Shown here one piece after another: positions 1 to 7,561 of a stretch of 64,000 nt of DNA. The notes below the pieces were generated by a model. That model worked only from the letters and a program-made list of their open reading frames with translations, was not told the origin of the DNA and made no database searches. Location: positions 3,025,501 through 3,089,500 of the forward strand of contig CP031585.1 of the NCBI GenBank assembly GCA_003217735.2. The letters run 5' to 3'. The position numbers were made by a program, and so were the translations under genes. How positions within the stretch are numbered: the stretch's first letter is position 1; each line of letters starts with the position of its first letter. This stretch comes from Marinibacterium anthonyi (GTDB taxonomy: Bacteria > Pseudomonadota > Alphaproteobacteria > Rhodobacterales > Rhodobacteraceae).

Positions 1-474
1 GCTGGCGGGTCGGCCCCCAAGCACGTGCAGCAGCTGGTGGAAGAGAACCACCTGCGCTGGGATTCCCTGGGTGAATTCTGTGCGCTTGGCGAGAGCTTCA
101 AGTTCCTGGCCGATGCCAAGGGCAACGCCAAGGCGAAGGTGCTGGGCGAAGCCGTGGACGTGGCGACGCAGGGCATCCTGGACGACAACCGCTCGCCCTC
201 GCGCAAGGTCGGCGAACCGGACAACCGCGACAGCCACTACTGGTTCGCCCGCTACTGGGCCGAAGCGCTGGCGGCGCAGGCTGACGACGCCGACATGGCC
301 GCGCATTTCAAGCCGCTGGCCGAGGCGCTGGCCGCCAAGGAGACCGAGATCGTGGGTGAACTGGCCGCCGCCCAAGGCGCGCCGGCGGACCTGGGGGGCT
401 ATTACCACGGCGACGCGGCCAAGACCGCGGCCGTGATGCGCCCGAGCGCCACGCTGAACGGCATCATCGGCTGA
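1..474 (+). CDS. icd: NADP-dependent isocitrate dehydrogenase, monomeric type (C-terminal part)
   Basis: The reading frame is open from the first base, so the 5' end lies outside the window. The last 157 residues are visible. They match the C-terminal part of the monomeric NADP-dependent isocitrate dehydrogenase family: [40 protein letters not shown] and the terminal MRPSATLN are characteristic. The family oxidatively decarboxylates isocitrate to 2-oxoglutarate in the cytoplasmic TCA cycle as one chain of about 740 residues, unlike the shorter homodimeric Icd. A strong intrinsic terminator begins 24 nt after the stop, so the gene probably ends its transcript here. The identification is firm; only the N-terminal two-thirds is unseen. 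Confidence 0.93.
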   Translation, partial: AGGSAPKHVQQLVEENHLRWDSLGEFCALGESFKFLADAKGNAKAKVLGEAVDVATQGILDDNRSPSRKVGEPDNRDSHYWFARYWAEALAAQADDADMAAHFKPLAEALAAKETEIVGELAAAQGAPADLGGYYHGDAAKTAAVMRPSATLNGIIG

Positions 475-498
475 CGCCGGGTTTCATCGATTTGGGAA

Positions 499-533
499 GG
501 GCCGTCCGTGGTTGCGGGCGGCCCTTTTCTTTT
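499..533 (+). terminator. Rho-independent terminator of the isocitrate dehydrogenase gene
   Basis: A ten-base stem (GGGCCGTCCG at 499-508 with CGGGCGGCCC at 515-524, one G-T pair) closes a six-base loop. TTTTCTTTT follows directly at 525-533. The position just after the stop codon and the uninterrupted stem make this a textbook intrinsic terminator. Confidence 0.9.
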
Positions 534-559
534 GCGGTGTGCCGGTTGGGGGACGTTGT

Positions 560-587
560 GCCGGGTATTTTGGGCCAGAAAGAAACA
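560..587 (+). repeat. Copy A of a dispersed intergenic repeat
   Basis: GCCGGGTATTTTGGGCCAGA and the following AAGAAA resemble two elements at 12705-12738 and 12857-12895. The shared pattern is a G-rich start, then TATTT, G-rich or GCC, and an AAGAAGA-like purine tail. I recall very similar sequences scattered between genes in Rhodobacteraceae genomes. This copy lies between the icd terminator and the ECF41-type promoter. Confidence 0.55.
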
Positions 588-594
588 GACGGCG

Positions 595-621
595 TGTCAC
601 GGATCCGGAGGCTGCGTGGTC
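595..621 (+). promoter_or_regulatory. Candidate ECF41-type autoregulated promoter
   Basis: TGTCACG (595-601), sixteen bases, then GGTC (618-621). The ECF41 target promoter as I recall it is TGTCACA, sixteen bases, CGTC, so spacing and all but two bases agree. It stands 35 bp before the ATG of the ABM-domain gene, which is followed by an ECF41-like sigma factor. That is where an autoregulated promoter would sit. An SD-like GGAAAGGA (641-648) lies between it and the ATG at 656. Confidence 0.65.
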
Positions 622-655
622 ATCCTTGCGAGAGCTTGTTGGAAAGGATGATGCC

Positions 656-988
656 ATGACCGCTCCGATCACGATTGCCGCCGACACCGAAGGCGTGACG
701 CTGGTGAATGTCTACGATGTCGCGCCCGGCGGGGCCCAGGCGCTGGTGGCGCGGCTTGAGGAGGTGACGCGCGACGTGATTGCCGCCGAGCCGGGGTTCG
801 TGTCCGTGTCGCTGCATGTGGCCCTGGATGGCACCAAGGTGGTGAATTACGCGCAATGGGCCTCGGCCGGGGCGTTCCAGGCCTTCATGGCCAAGCCCGA
901 GACGCGGGACATGCTGGGCGGCTTTGCCGCGCTGGCGACCTCCGTGTCGCCGGGGCTTTACCACGTGGCCGGTGTCGTGACAGCCTGA
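656..988 (+). CDS. ABM-domain (antibiotic biosynthesis monooxygenase-like) small protein
   Basis: A 110-residue cytoplasmic protein of the ABM ferredoxin-like fold. The pattern VTLVNVYDVAPGGAQALVAR, then EPGFVSVSLHVALDG and VVNYAQWAS, is typical of these dimeric alpha-beta barrels. Members act as cofactor-independent monooxygenases, heme-degrading enzymes or proteins of unknown function; the substrate cannot be read here. The frame is open further upstream, but ATG 656 is chosen because GGAAAGGA lies 7 nt before it and the homology begins there. The gene ends 4 nt before the sigma-factor start, so the two are almost certainly co-transcribed from the candidate promoter at 595-621. Oxidative stress or an electrophile is a plausible signal, by inference only. 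Confidence 0.85.
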   Translation: MTAPITIAADTEGVTLVNVYDVAPGGAQALVARLEEVTRDVIAAEPGFVSVSLHVALDGTKVVNYAQWASAGAFQAFMAKPETRDMLGGFAALATSVSPGLYHVAGVVTA

Positions 989-992
989 GGCC

Positions 993-1841
993 ATGGACCC
1001 CGCCTTTGCCGCTGCCCGGCCGCAGATGCTGCGGCTTGCCTTCCGCATGCTCGGATCGCATGCGGATGCCGAGGATGTCGTCCAGGAGGCCTGGGTGAAA
1101 TGGGCCTCGGCCGACAGGTCCGGCGTGCGGGAACCGATGGCGTTCCTGCGCACGATGGTCACGCGGCTGTGCCTGAACGAGCTGGCCTCGGCCCGGCGGC
1201 GGCGGGAGACCTATGTGGGTCCCTGGCTTCCGGAGCCCTGGGTCGACGGCGAAGGCGGGCTGGAGGACATCACCCTGTCGCTGATGGTGGCTCTGGAGAG
1301 CCTGTCGCCGCTGGAGCGGGCGGCATTCCTGCTGGGGGATGTCTTTGGTCTGGGGATCGAGGAGGTCGCGCAGTCCGTTGGCCGGTCGGAGGCGGCCTGC
1401 CGCCAGCTGGCCAGCCGGGCCCGGCGACACCTGCGGGACGCGCGGCCCAGATATGCCGTGGACCGGGCCCATGGGCTGGAGATGGCGATGGCCTTCTTCA
1501 ACGCGTCGCGGGCCGGGGACCTGGAGGCGCTGCAACGGATGCTGGCCGAGGATGTGGTCGCGGCGGCGGACGGCGGTGGCAGGGTGTCGGCGTCGCTTGA
1601 TCCGCTGGCCGGTCGCGATGCCGTGCTGGCCCGGCATGTCGAAATGGCCAGGGGGTTCGTGGATGCTCCGTCGGTTCTGCTGCGGCTTTGCCCCGTGGGC
1701 GGGTTGCCGGGATTCGTCACGCGCGAGGCCGGCGAGGTGCTGCAGACCACCGCGCTGGAGATTGCGGGGGACCGGATTGCCGCGATCTACGTGACGCGGA
1801 ACCCCGAGAAGCTGAGAGCAGTTCGGCACGCGCTGGGGTGA
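993..1841 (+). CDS. ECF41-type RNA polymerase sigma factor with fused SnoaL-like domain
   Basis: The 282-residue protein has a sigma-2 region (about 6-70), a sigma-4 helix-turn-helix (about 95-150) and a C-terminal SnoaL/NTF2-like domain (about 158-280). Three signatures that I associate with the ECF41 group are present: YVGPWLPEP at 74-82, DGGG at 193-196 and NPEKL at 270-274 (usually NPDKL). In this group the fused C-terminal domain replaces a separate anti-sigma factor and controls activity from within the chain. The gene starts 4 nt after the ABM gene without its own clear SD, suggesting translational coupling. ECF41 genes normally sit beside a carboxymuconolactone decarboxylase, oxidoreductase or epimerase; here the partner is an ABM protein. 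Confidence 0.9.
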   Translation: MDPAFAAARPQMLRLAFRMLGSHADAEDVVQEAWVKWASADRSGVREPMAFLRTMVTRLCLNELASARRRRETYVGPWLPEPWVDGEGGLEDITLSLMVALESLSPLERAAFLLGDVFGLGIEEVAQSVGRSEAACRQLASRARRHLRDARPRYAVDRAHGLEMAMAFFNASRAGDLEALQRMLAEDVVAAADGGGRVSASLDPLAGRDAVLARHVEMARGFVDAPSVLLRLCPVGGLPGFVTREAGEVLQTTALEIAGDRIAAIYVTRNPEKLRAVRHALG

Positions 1842-1864
1842 TGCGTCAGGACCTGAGAAGGCCT

Positions 1865-1899
1865 TCCGGTGTCAGGAGCATGTCAGAACGGACACCGGA
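1865..1899. repeat. Inverted repeat in the sigma factor/DMT gap
   Basis: TCCGGTGTC (1865-1873) and GACACCGGA (1891-1899) form a perfect nine-base inverted repeat with a 17-base loop, 23 nt after the sigma-factor stop. No T-run follows, so it is either a weak, possibly factor-assisted terminator or an operator. I see nothing else distinctive in the rest of the gap (1842-2100) apart from the GAAAGG ribosome site of the next gene. Confidence 0.45.
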
Positions 1900-2100
1900 T
1901 ACAGGGATGCGCGCCGGATCGGGCCGTATAAACCCGGAGTATTTCAACACACAATCAGTATCCTAGACTGCACTTCTCATGTTGCCACTCAACTGACACC
2001 CATGGATCACGCCCCGATGATCACGTGACGGTTTCGGCTGGCGTCCGGCGCCAGGATGGTCTTTGATCCCATCTGTCCCGTTCTGCGAAAGGCCGTTTCG

Positions 2101-3006
2101 ATGTCGCTGCCCGCCAACCGGGTGCTTGGCCTGATCGCGGCCGGCGCCACCGTCACGATCTGGGCGGGGTTCATGCTGATCACCCGCTTTGCCGTCAACA
2201 GCAGCTTTACCGTCGAGGAAATCCTGTTCCTGCGCCTCGTCCCCGGCGCCATCGCCCTGACGCCGCTGATGTGGAAGCTGGGCGTCTGGCCCGGAGAGAT
2301 GGCCCTGTGGCGCAAGCTGTTGCTGATGTTCGGGGCCAGTTCGGTCTTTCCCTACGTGGTTTCCAAGGGGTTGGCCTATGCGCCGGCCTCGGACGGCGGT
2401 TCGCTGGCGCCGGGGATGCTGCCGTTCTGGACGGCGCTGGCCGCCTGGGCGCTGATGGGCGAAGTCCCCGGGCCCCGGCGCAGGATGGGATTGGCGATGA
2501 TCCTGCTGGGCGCGCTGATCGTGAGCCTGTGGCAGATCGTTGCGGGCGCCCATGACGGCGCCTGGCGGGGGCACCTGATGTTCCTGGCCGGATCGGGTTG
2601 TTGGGGCGTCTATACCGTGGTCTTCCGCCAGAGCGGGCTGAGCGCGCTGCATGCGCTGGTGATCGGGTTGTTCTGGGGCGCGCTTCTGGGCGCGCCGGCG
2701 CTGTTGCTGTCAGGAGACCTGAGCTTTGCCGGCGCAAGTGTCAGCGGGATCTTCTGGATGATCGTGATGCAGAGCTTCGTGATCGGCATCCTGGCGATGT
2801 TCCTCTTCGGCTATGCGGTGGGTCAATTGGGCGCCGCCGAAACCGCCGCCTTCGGCGCCCTGACACCGATCCTGGCGCTGTTGGGCGGCGCGCTGTTCCT
2901 GGGAGAGGAGGTCACGGTTCTCAAGGCCATCGGGGTCTGCCTGGTGGCGGCGGGGGTCTTCCTGGCCTCGGGTGTCCTTGGCCGCCGTCCGGTCGCGGCG
3001 GGCTGA
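2101..3006 (+). CDS. DMT-superfamily (EamA) transporter
   Basis: A 301-residue inner-membrane protein with about ten hydrophobic segments arranged as two EamA repeats, the usual architecture of drug/metabolite exporters. The N-terminal half has FLRLVPGAIALTPL and the second half ends with ALTPILALLGGALFLGEE, the conserved PE/GEE-type signature near the last helices. Substrate is not predictable. ATG 2101 is preferred to the in-frame ATG at 2056 because GAAAGG lies 8 nt upstream and the first helix then begins at a normal distance. The gene is monocistronic: it converges on the following minus-strand gene with only 8 bp between stops. Confidence 0.85.
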   Translation: MSLPANRVLGLIAAGATVTIWAGFMLITRFAVNSSFTVEEILFLRLVPGAIALTPLMWKLGVWPGEMALWRKLLLMFGASSVFPYVVSKGLAYAPASDGGSLAPGMLPFWTALAAWALMGEVPGPRRRMGLAMILLGALIVSLWQIVAGAHDGAWRGHLMFLAGSGCWGVYTVVFRQSGLSALHALVIGLFWGALLGAPALLLSGDLSFAGASVSGIFWMIVMQSFVIGILAMFLFGYAVGQLGAAETAAFGALTPILALLGGALFLGEEVTVLKAIGVCLVAAGVFLASGVLGRRPVAAG

Positions 3007-3014
3007 ACCGGCGC

Positions 3015-3785
3015 TCAGGGCACTTCGAACGTGGTCAAGGCGATGATCGGTGCGCCGTCCTTTGCATAAAGCCGGTGGTCATTGGAATTCAGCGTCACGC
3101 GCAGGGTGTAGCGGCCCGGCGGCAGGGCACCGATATGGGCGTCGCGATGATAGAGCCGCTGCAGCTTGATCCCGTCGAGGTACAGGTGCGCATGGCCGAC
3201 GCCGGGCACGTGCGGCCCGTCGGCCATGTCCTCGTTCAGGGTGAAATTTTGCATCTCGACCTGGACTGCCCAGCCGATGCCATCGGCAGTGACCGTCAGG
3301 TCGACCTCGGGCGCGGGCCGGTCGGCGGGCACCTCGACCTGGTCCATGTGCGCCATGTGCTCCATGTGCATCGCCTGCGGATCGGCGGGCACCACAAGCG
3401 CCTGGGCGGTGACGGCGCCGGCCCGTTCAAAGACCAGCGTGACCGGGATCAGCTGGCCGGCCTCGGCATCGGTCAGATCGAACAGTTCGACATAGGCGCC
3501 ATCAAGGGACAGGACCGGGGCCGACCCGGCCGGAATCGGCAGGCGGTCCTTGCCCTCGACCGACACGATCCGGCCGTCGGCTCCCGATGAGCCGGCGGCG
3601 ATCAGGCTGTCGGCGCCGCCTGAATTGGTGATCCTGAGCGTGATGCGCATACCCTGTGCGTCCGGCGCGGCCTTCGCGTCCGATATCAGGATGTCGGACG
3701 CGGGCGACGGCCGCAGGAGCAGCCAGACCCCGACGCCAACCGCCACCAGAAGCAGCAGTGCCACCAGTCTTTTCACCCCTGTCAT
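3015..3785 (-). CDS. Membrane-anchored PCu(A)C-like protein with His/Met linker and second beta domain
   Basis: The 256-residue protein has an N-terminal membrane anchor (about 4-24), then a domain of about 30-130 with the layout of periplasmic copper chaperones of the PCu(A)C/DUF461 family. A linker with MHMEHMAHM at 139-147 follows, then a second domain (about 170-256) containing GVGHAHLYLDG and ALPPGRYTLRV. Such proteins deliver Cu(I) for cytochrome oxidase assembly. The first domain lacks the usual His and Met ligands, so the HxM-rich linker and the His-rich second domain are the more likely metal sites. ATG 3785 starts just before the anchor. The gene is divergent from a membrane-protein gene 37 bp away. 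Copper handling is an inference from the fold and the His/Met content. Confidence 0.7.
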   Translation of the reverse strand: MTGVKRLVALLLLVAVGVGVWLLLRPSPASDILISDAKAAPDAQGMRITLRITNSGGADSLIAAGSSGADGRIVSVEGKDRLPIPAGSAPVLSLDGAYVELFDLTDAEAGQLIPVTLVFERAGAVTAQALVVPADPQAMHMEHMAHMDQVEVPADRPAPEVDLTVTADGIGWAVQVEMQNFTLNEDMADGPHVPGVGHAHLYLDGIKLQRLYHRDAHIGALPPGRYTLRVTLNSNDHRLYAKDGAPIIALTTFEVP

Positions 3786-3822
3786 CTTTTGCGCCCCGCG
3801 ATATGGTCCACCCGGGGCAACC

Positions 3823-5220
3823 ATGTGGGCACAAATGAAAGGGATCAAGCTTTTCGGGGCCTTAACGGCAATCGCCTTGCCAGGCCATGCGTGGGCGCAT
3901 GCGTCGGAAGGCGGGTTCGTCCTGCTGTTGCCAACCGATCTTTACATCGCCGGAGGGGTCGCCGCCGTGGCTGTCACGGTGGTTCTGCTGGCGCTGCTGC
4001 CCGGGTGGCTGGCCGAACGGCTGTTGCACCCGCTGCCGCTGGTCCGGGTGCCGACCCTGTCGTTGCGGCTGGCGACCAGCCTGGGTTCCGCCGGGCTGCT
4101 GGTCTTCGCCCTGTGGGCCGGGCGGGCCGGGCCGCGGGATCCGCTGGCCAATCCGCTGCCCCTGCTGGTCTGGACGGTGTTCTGGATCGGCATGGTGCTG
4201 GCCCAGGGGCTGCTGGGCAATCACTGGCGGTGGAGCAATCCCTGGACCGGGCCTTCGGCGGTGATCCGGTGGCTGATCGGCCGGTCCGTGCTGCGTTATC
4301 CCCGCGGGCTGGGGCATTGGCCCGCCGTCGTCGCCTACCTGGCCTTCGCGGGTTTCCTGCTGGCAGATATCGCGCCGTCCGATCCCGGGCGGCTGGCGGC
4401 CTGCGCCGGGATCTACGCGGCCGTCACGCTGATCCTGACGGCGCTGTTCGGGCCGGCCTGGCTGGTGCGCGGCGAAGCGCTGACGGTGCTGATGCGGGCG
4501 CTGGCGCGGATCGCGGTCGTCGCCCGCTGGCGCGGCCGCCACGCCATCGGCCTGCCCGGATGGCGCGTCCTGACAGCCCCAACCGTGCCCGCCAGCCTGG
4601 CGGTCTTCATGGTCCTGATGCTGGGCACCGGCAGTTTCGACGGGCTGAACGAGACCTTCTGGTGGCTGGCCCGCCTGCACATCAACCCTCTGGAATTCCC
4701 CGGCCGGTCCGCCGTCATCGCCCAGAACCTGATCGGGCTGGTCCTGGCCGACATGGGCCTATTGGCAATCTTTGCCGGAACCCTCTGGCTGGGCCTGCGC
4801 CTGGCGCGCAGCCCGATGCCGTTGGGACAGGCCTTTCGGCTTTTCGCGCCGTCGATCCTGCCGATCGCGCTTGGTTATCATGCGGCCCATTACCTGACCG
4901 CGGCGCTAGTCGGCTTCCAGTACGTGCTGGCCGCGCTCAACGATCCGCTGGCCAGGGGGCAGGACCTGCTGGGGCTGGGCACATTCTACGTCACCACCGG
5001 GTTCTTCAACGAACAGGCTTCGGTCCGGGTGATCTTCCTGACCCAGGCCGGCGCCGTCGTGCTGGGCCATGTCATGGCGATCCTGCTGGCCCATGCGCTG
5101 GCGGTGCGCGCGCTTGGCACCACGCGCCGGGCCGCGCTGGCGCAGGCGCCGGTTGCGCTGTTCATGATCGCCTATACGCTCTTCGGGCTGTGGTTGCTGG
5201 CATCTCCCCGGGGCGTCTGA
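3823..5220 (+). CDS. Polytopic membrane protein of unknown function
   Basis: A 465-residue protein that begins with a cleavable-looking signal (basic start, hydrophobic stretch, GHAWAHA) followed by roughly ten to twelve membrane segments. The first part after the signal is hydrophobic, and conserved-looking membrane His/Trp motifs include NHWRWSNPW, GYHAAHYL and ITTGFFNEQ-like text near residue 390. Homologues are sometimes labelled fenitrothion hydrolase, but nothing here looks like a hydrolase site. It is divergent from the PCu(A)C-like gene, sharing its 37-bp promoter region, so a joint role in metal transport or oxidase assembly is possible. GGGGC lies 5 nt before ATG 3823; ATG 3835 is an alternative. 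The following 96 bp holds only the SD of the next operon. Confidence 0.7.
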   Translation: MWAQMKGIKLFGALTAIALPGHAWAHASEGGFVLLLPTDLYIAGGVAAVAVTVVLLALLPGWLAERLLHPLPLVRVPTLSLRLATSLGSAGLLVFALWAGRAGPRDPLANPLPLLVWTVFWIGMVLAQGLLGNHWRWSNPWTGPSAVIRWLIGRSVLRYPRGLGHWPAVVAYLAFAGFLLADIAPSDPGRLAACAGIYAAVTLILTALFGPAWLVRGEALTVLMRALARIAVVARWRGRHAIGLPGWRVLTAPTVPASLAVFMVLMLGTGSFDGLNETFWWLARLHINPLEFPGRSAVIAQNLIGLVLADMGLLAIFAGTLWLGLRLARSPMPLGQAFRLFAPSILPIALGYHAAHYLTAALVGFQYVLAALNDPLARGQDLLGLGTFYVTTGFFNEQASVRVIFLTQAGAVVLGHVMAILLAHALAVRALGTTRRAALAQAPVALFMIAYTLFGLWLLASPRGV

Positions 5221-5316
5221 GAAAAACTCTGGACAAGCGCCGTCGGGCCGACGCAGGCTCCGGCCCAGACAGCGGCCGATCAGCGGCCCGGCCCATCTCC
5301 AGACAGGGAGAAGACG

Positions 5317-6615
5317 ATGACGACGAAACCCACGGGAAACCGCACCGGGAACACCACTGGCCTGACCCGGCGCGGCGCGCTGAAAGGCCTTGGCGCCGCG
5401 ACCACCCTGCCCCTCTGGGCCCGCTACGCCAGCGCGCAAACCGCCGAGCCGATCCGCATCGGATTTCAGGTGCACCGCACCGGCATCGGCGCCGCCTATG
5501 GCCGCTGGTACGACCGCACCACGCAGGCGGCGGTGAAGCTGATCAACGACAACGGCGGGATCAACGGCCGCCCCGTTGAGATCGTGGCCGAGGATGACGG
5601 CACCGACCCCAAGCGTGGCGCCGAGGTGATCGAGAAATTCGCCACCCAGTCGAATTGCGACATCGCCTTCGGCACATTGTTTTCCCACGTGGTCATCGGG
5701 TCCGCCCCCCGCGCGGGCGAGCTGAAGCTGCCCTATTTCGTGGTCTCCGAAGGCCATCACGTGGCCTCCGGCATGCTGAACCGCTACACGCTGCAGCCCG
5801 GCATCACCGACGTGAAAAGCCAGGTGCAGGCCATGGCGCCGTTCATCACCGGGAACCTCGGGAAAAAGGTCACCATGATCTACCCCGATTACGGGTTCGG
5901 CTATGACCACCGCGACAACCTTGTGCCCGCGATCGAGGCCAACGGCGGCGAGGTGCTGGAACTGATCGCCATCCCGCCGACCGAGACGTCGTTCACCAAG
6001 TATTTCCCCAAGATCCCGCGCGAGACCGAGGTGCTGTACCACGTGATGGTGGGCCCCGCCGTTCTGACCTTTGTCAAGGAGATGGGCGAATTCTTTGGGC
6101 CCAATGGCCCCGAGATCTTCGGGTTCATCGACAGCCTCGAGGCGGTCAACATCGACTCGCCCGGACTGGAATTCCTGGAAGGTACGTATTTCTGGGAAGG
6201 CAACCCGCGCTACGCCCAACAGGACCAAACCGAATTCGACCGCACCTACCGCGCGAAGGTGGGCGTGGACGACACCGGCGCATCCATCGCCGACCCCAAG
6301 GACGTATCGACCTATGCCCACATGTTCGGCTGCTGGGAAACGCTGTACGTGATCAAGGCCGGGATGGAGGCCTGCGGTTATTCCGGTCCCTCCGACCGCG
6401 CGGCCCTGATCGAAGCGGTGGAGGCGATGACCGACATGGCCGAAAGCCTGGAGCATCCGCAGGGCGCCAAGGTGTTCAACGGCAAGACCCACCAGGTCTT
6501 CGGCCACCAGTACATCAGCCAGGTCACCGACGGGAAGCTGGTCAAGGTGCACACGACCTCGATCGAGGACGGCATGTACCCCGACGAGGTGGATTACACG
6601 ACCCAGCCCTTCTGA
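5317..6615 (+). CDS. HAAT-family ABC transporter, periplasmic substrate-binding protein
   Basis: A 432-residue secreted protein. The leader has TRRGALKGLGAA and ends near ASAQ, compatible with a Tat-type signal. The mature part is a Peripla_BP_6 domain: IRIGFQVHRTGIGAAYG, AAVKLINDNGGINGRPVEIV and DDGTDPKRGAEV are the standard opening of Liv-type and amide/urea-type receptors. It captures a small solute and hands it to the two permeases that follow at 19 nt. The ligand may be a branched-chain amino acid, an amide, urea or an aromatic acid; no ligand-specific motif is recognisable. GGGAGAAG lies just before the ATG. It heads a five-gene operon with all transporter parts. Confidence 0.88.
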   Translation: MTTKPTGNRTGNTTGLTRRGALKGLGAATTLPLWARYASAQTAEPIRIGFQVHRTGIGAAYGRWYDRTTQAAVKLINDNGGINGRPVEIVAEDDGTDPKRGAEVIEKFATQSNCDIAFGTLFSHVVIGSAPRAGELKLPYFVVSEGHHVASGMLNRYTLQPGITDVKSQVQAMAPFITGNLGKKVTMIYPDYGFGYDHRDNLVPAIEANGGEVLELIAIPPTETSFTKYFPKIPRETEVLYHVMVGPAVLTFVKEMGEFFGPNGPEIFGFIDSLEAVNIDSPGLEFLEGTYFWEGNPRYAQQDQTEFDRTYRAKVGVDDTGASIADPKDVSTYAHMFGCWETLYVIKAGMEACGYSGPSDRAALIEAVEAMTDMAESLEHPQGAKVFNGKTHQVFGHQYISQVTDGKLVKVHTTSIEDGMYPDEVDYTTQPF

Positions 6616-6634
6616 GGTCGCCGCAAGGCCTGAC

Positions 6635-7561
6635 ATGGAACTCGGACCCTATCTCCTGCTTGCCACGCTCGAAGGCGCGGTGACGGCCGCCGTGCTGGCG
6701 CTGACCGCCTCCGGTTTGGCGCTGGTCTTTGGCGTCATGCGCGTGGTCAACGTGGCGCATGGCGAATTCTTCATGCTGGGCGCGGTGATCGCCTGGTGGG
6801 TGGCCAGTCATGTCGGCGGGGCGCCGGCGGTGGGGTTCGTGGCGGCGCTGATACTGGCGCCGCTGATCGTGGGCGGGATTGCGGCGCTGGCCGACATGAC
6901 GGTGCTGAAACGGCTGAACTACGACCCCGAACGCACCATCGTGGCGACCATCGGGCTGCTTTATATCCTGCAGCAAGGCGCACTGATGACCTATGGGCCG
7001 GATGCACGCCCGGTCGAGCCGCCGTTCAACACGCGCCTGGCCCTGCCGTGGGTGGAACATACCGATGCGGGCTGGTCGCTCTACTGGCCCTGGGGGCTGT
7101 CGACCACGTCCTACAAGCTGGCGGTGATCGGCGCGGCGGTGGTCGTGCTGCTGGGGATCTGGGCGCTGATGACGCGCACGCGGATCGGGCTCTTGATGCG
7201 GGCGACGCAGCTGGACCGGGACATGGCGTTGGCCTTCGGGATCCCGGTGGAACGGGTCTATGCGCTGGTCTTCGGGCTGGGCGCGGCGCTGGCGGCGCTG
7301 GCCGCCGTGCTGATCGTGCCGATCCAGCAGGCGCATTACCTGATGGGGGGCGATCCGCTGCTTCTCAGCTTCATCGTGGTGATCATCGGCGGGCTGGGGT
7401 CGCTGCCCGGAACGATCCTGGCGGCGGTGTTCATCGGGCTGACCGACGGCATCATCTCGGTCTTCTTCTCGCCGACGCTGGCCAAGATCCTGGCGACGCT
7501 GCTGGTGGCGCTGGTGCTGGTGTTCCGCCCGCAGGGGCTGTTCGGGACACGCGCGGCATGA
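6635..7561 (+). CDS. livH: Branched-chain-amino-acid-type ABC transporter permease 1
   Basis: A 308-residue inner-membrane protein of the LivH family, with about eight hydrophobic segments. The motifs RVVNVAHGEFFMLGA near the N-terminus and ERVYALVFGLGAALAALA, then VVIIGGLGSLPGTILAA, are diagnostic for this permease type. It pairs with the LivM-like protein to form the membrane channel. Its stop TGA overlaps the next ATG (ATGA at 7558-7561), indicating tight translational coupling. The name reflects the family, not a proven leucine specificity. Confidence 0.9.
   Translation: MELGPYLLLATLEGAVTAAVLALTASGLALVFGVMRVVNVAHGEFFMLGAVIAWWVASHVGGAPAVGFVAALILAPLIVGGIAALADMTVLKRLNYDPERTIVATIGLLYILQQGALMTYGPDARPVEPPFNTRLALPWVEHTDAGWSLYWPWGLSTTSYKLAVIGAAVVVLLGIWALMTRTRIGLLMRATQLDRDMALAFGIPVERVYALVFGLGAALAALAAVLIVPIQQAHYLMGGDPLLLSFIVVIIGGLGSLPGTILAAVFIGLTDGIISVFFSPTLAKILATLLVALVLVFRPQGLFGTRAA

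Noticed and set aside
2056-2100. Earlier in-frame start for the DMT transporter
   Set aside because: No ribosome site and no homology upstream of ATG 2101; GAAAGG precedes ATG 2101.
3823-5220. Annotation as fenitrothion hydrolase
   Set aside because: No hydrolase motif; a membrane protein with many helices. The label would be a transfer of a doubtful name.
4906-6636. Long minus-strand frame opposite the HAAT receptor gene
   Set aside because: No family features; the opposite strand has signal peptide and receptor motifs.
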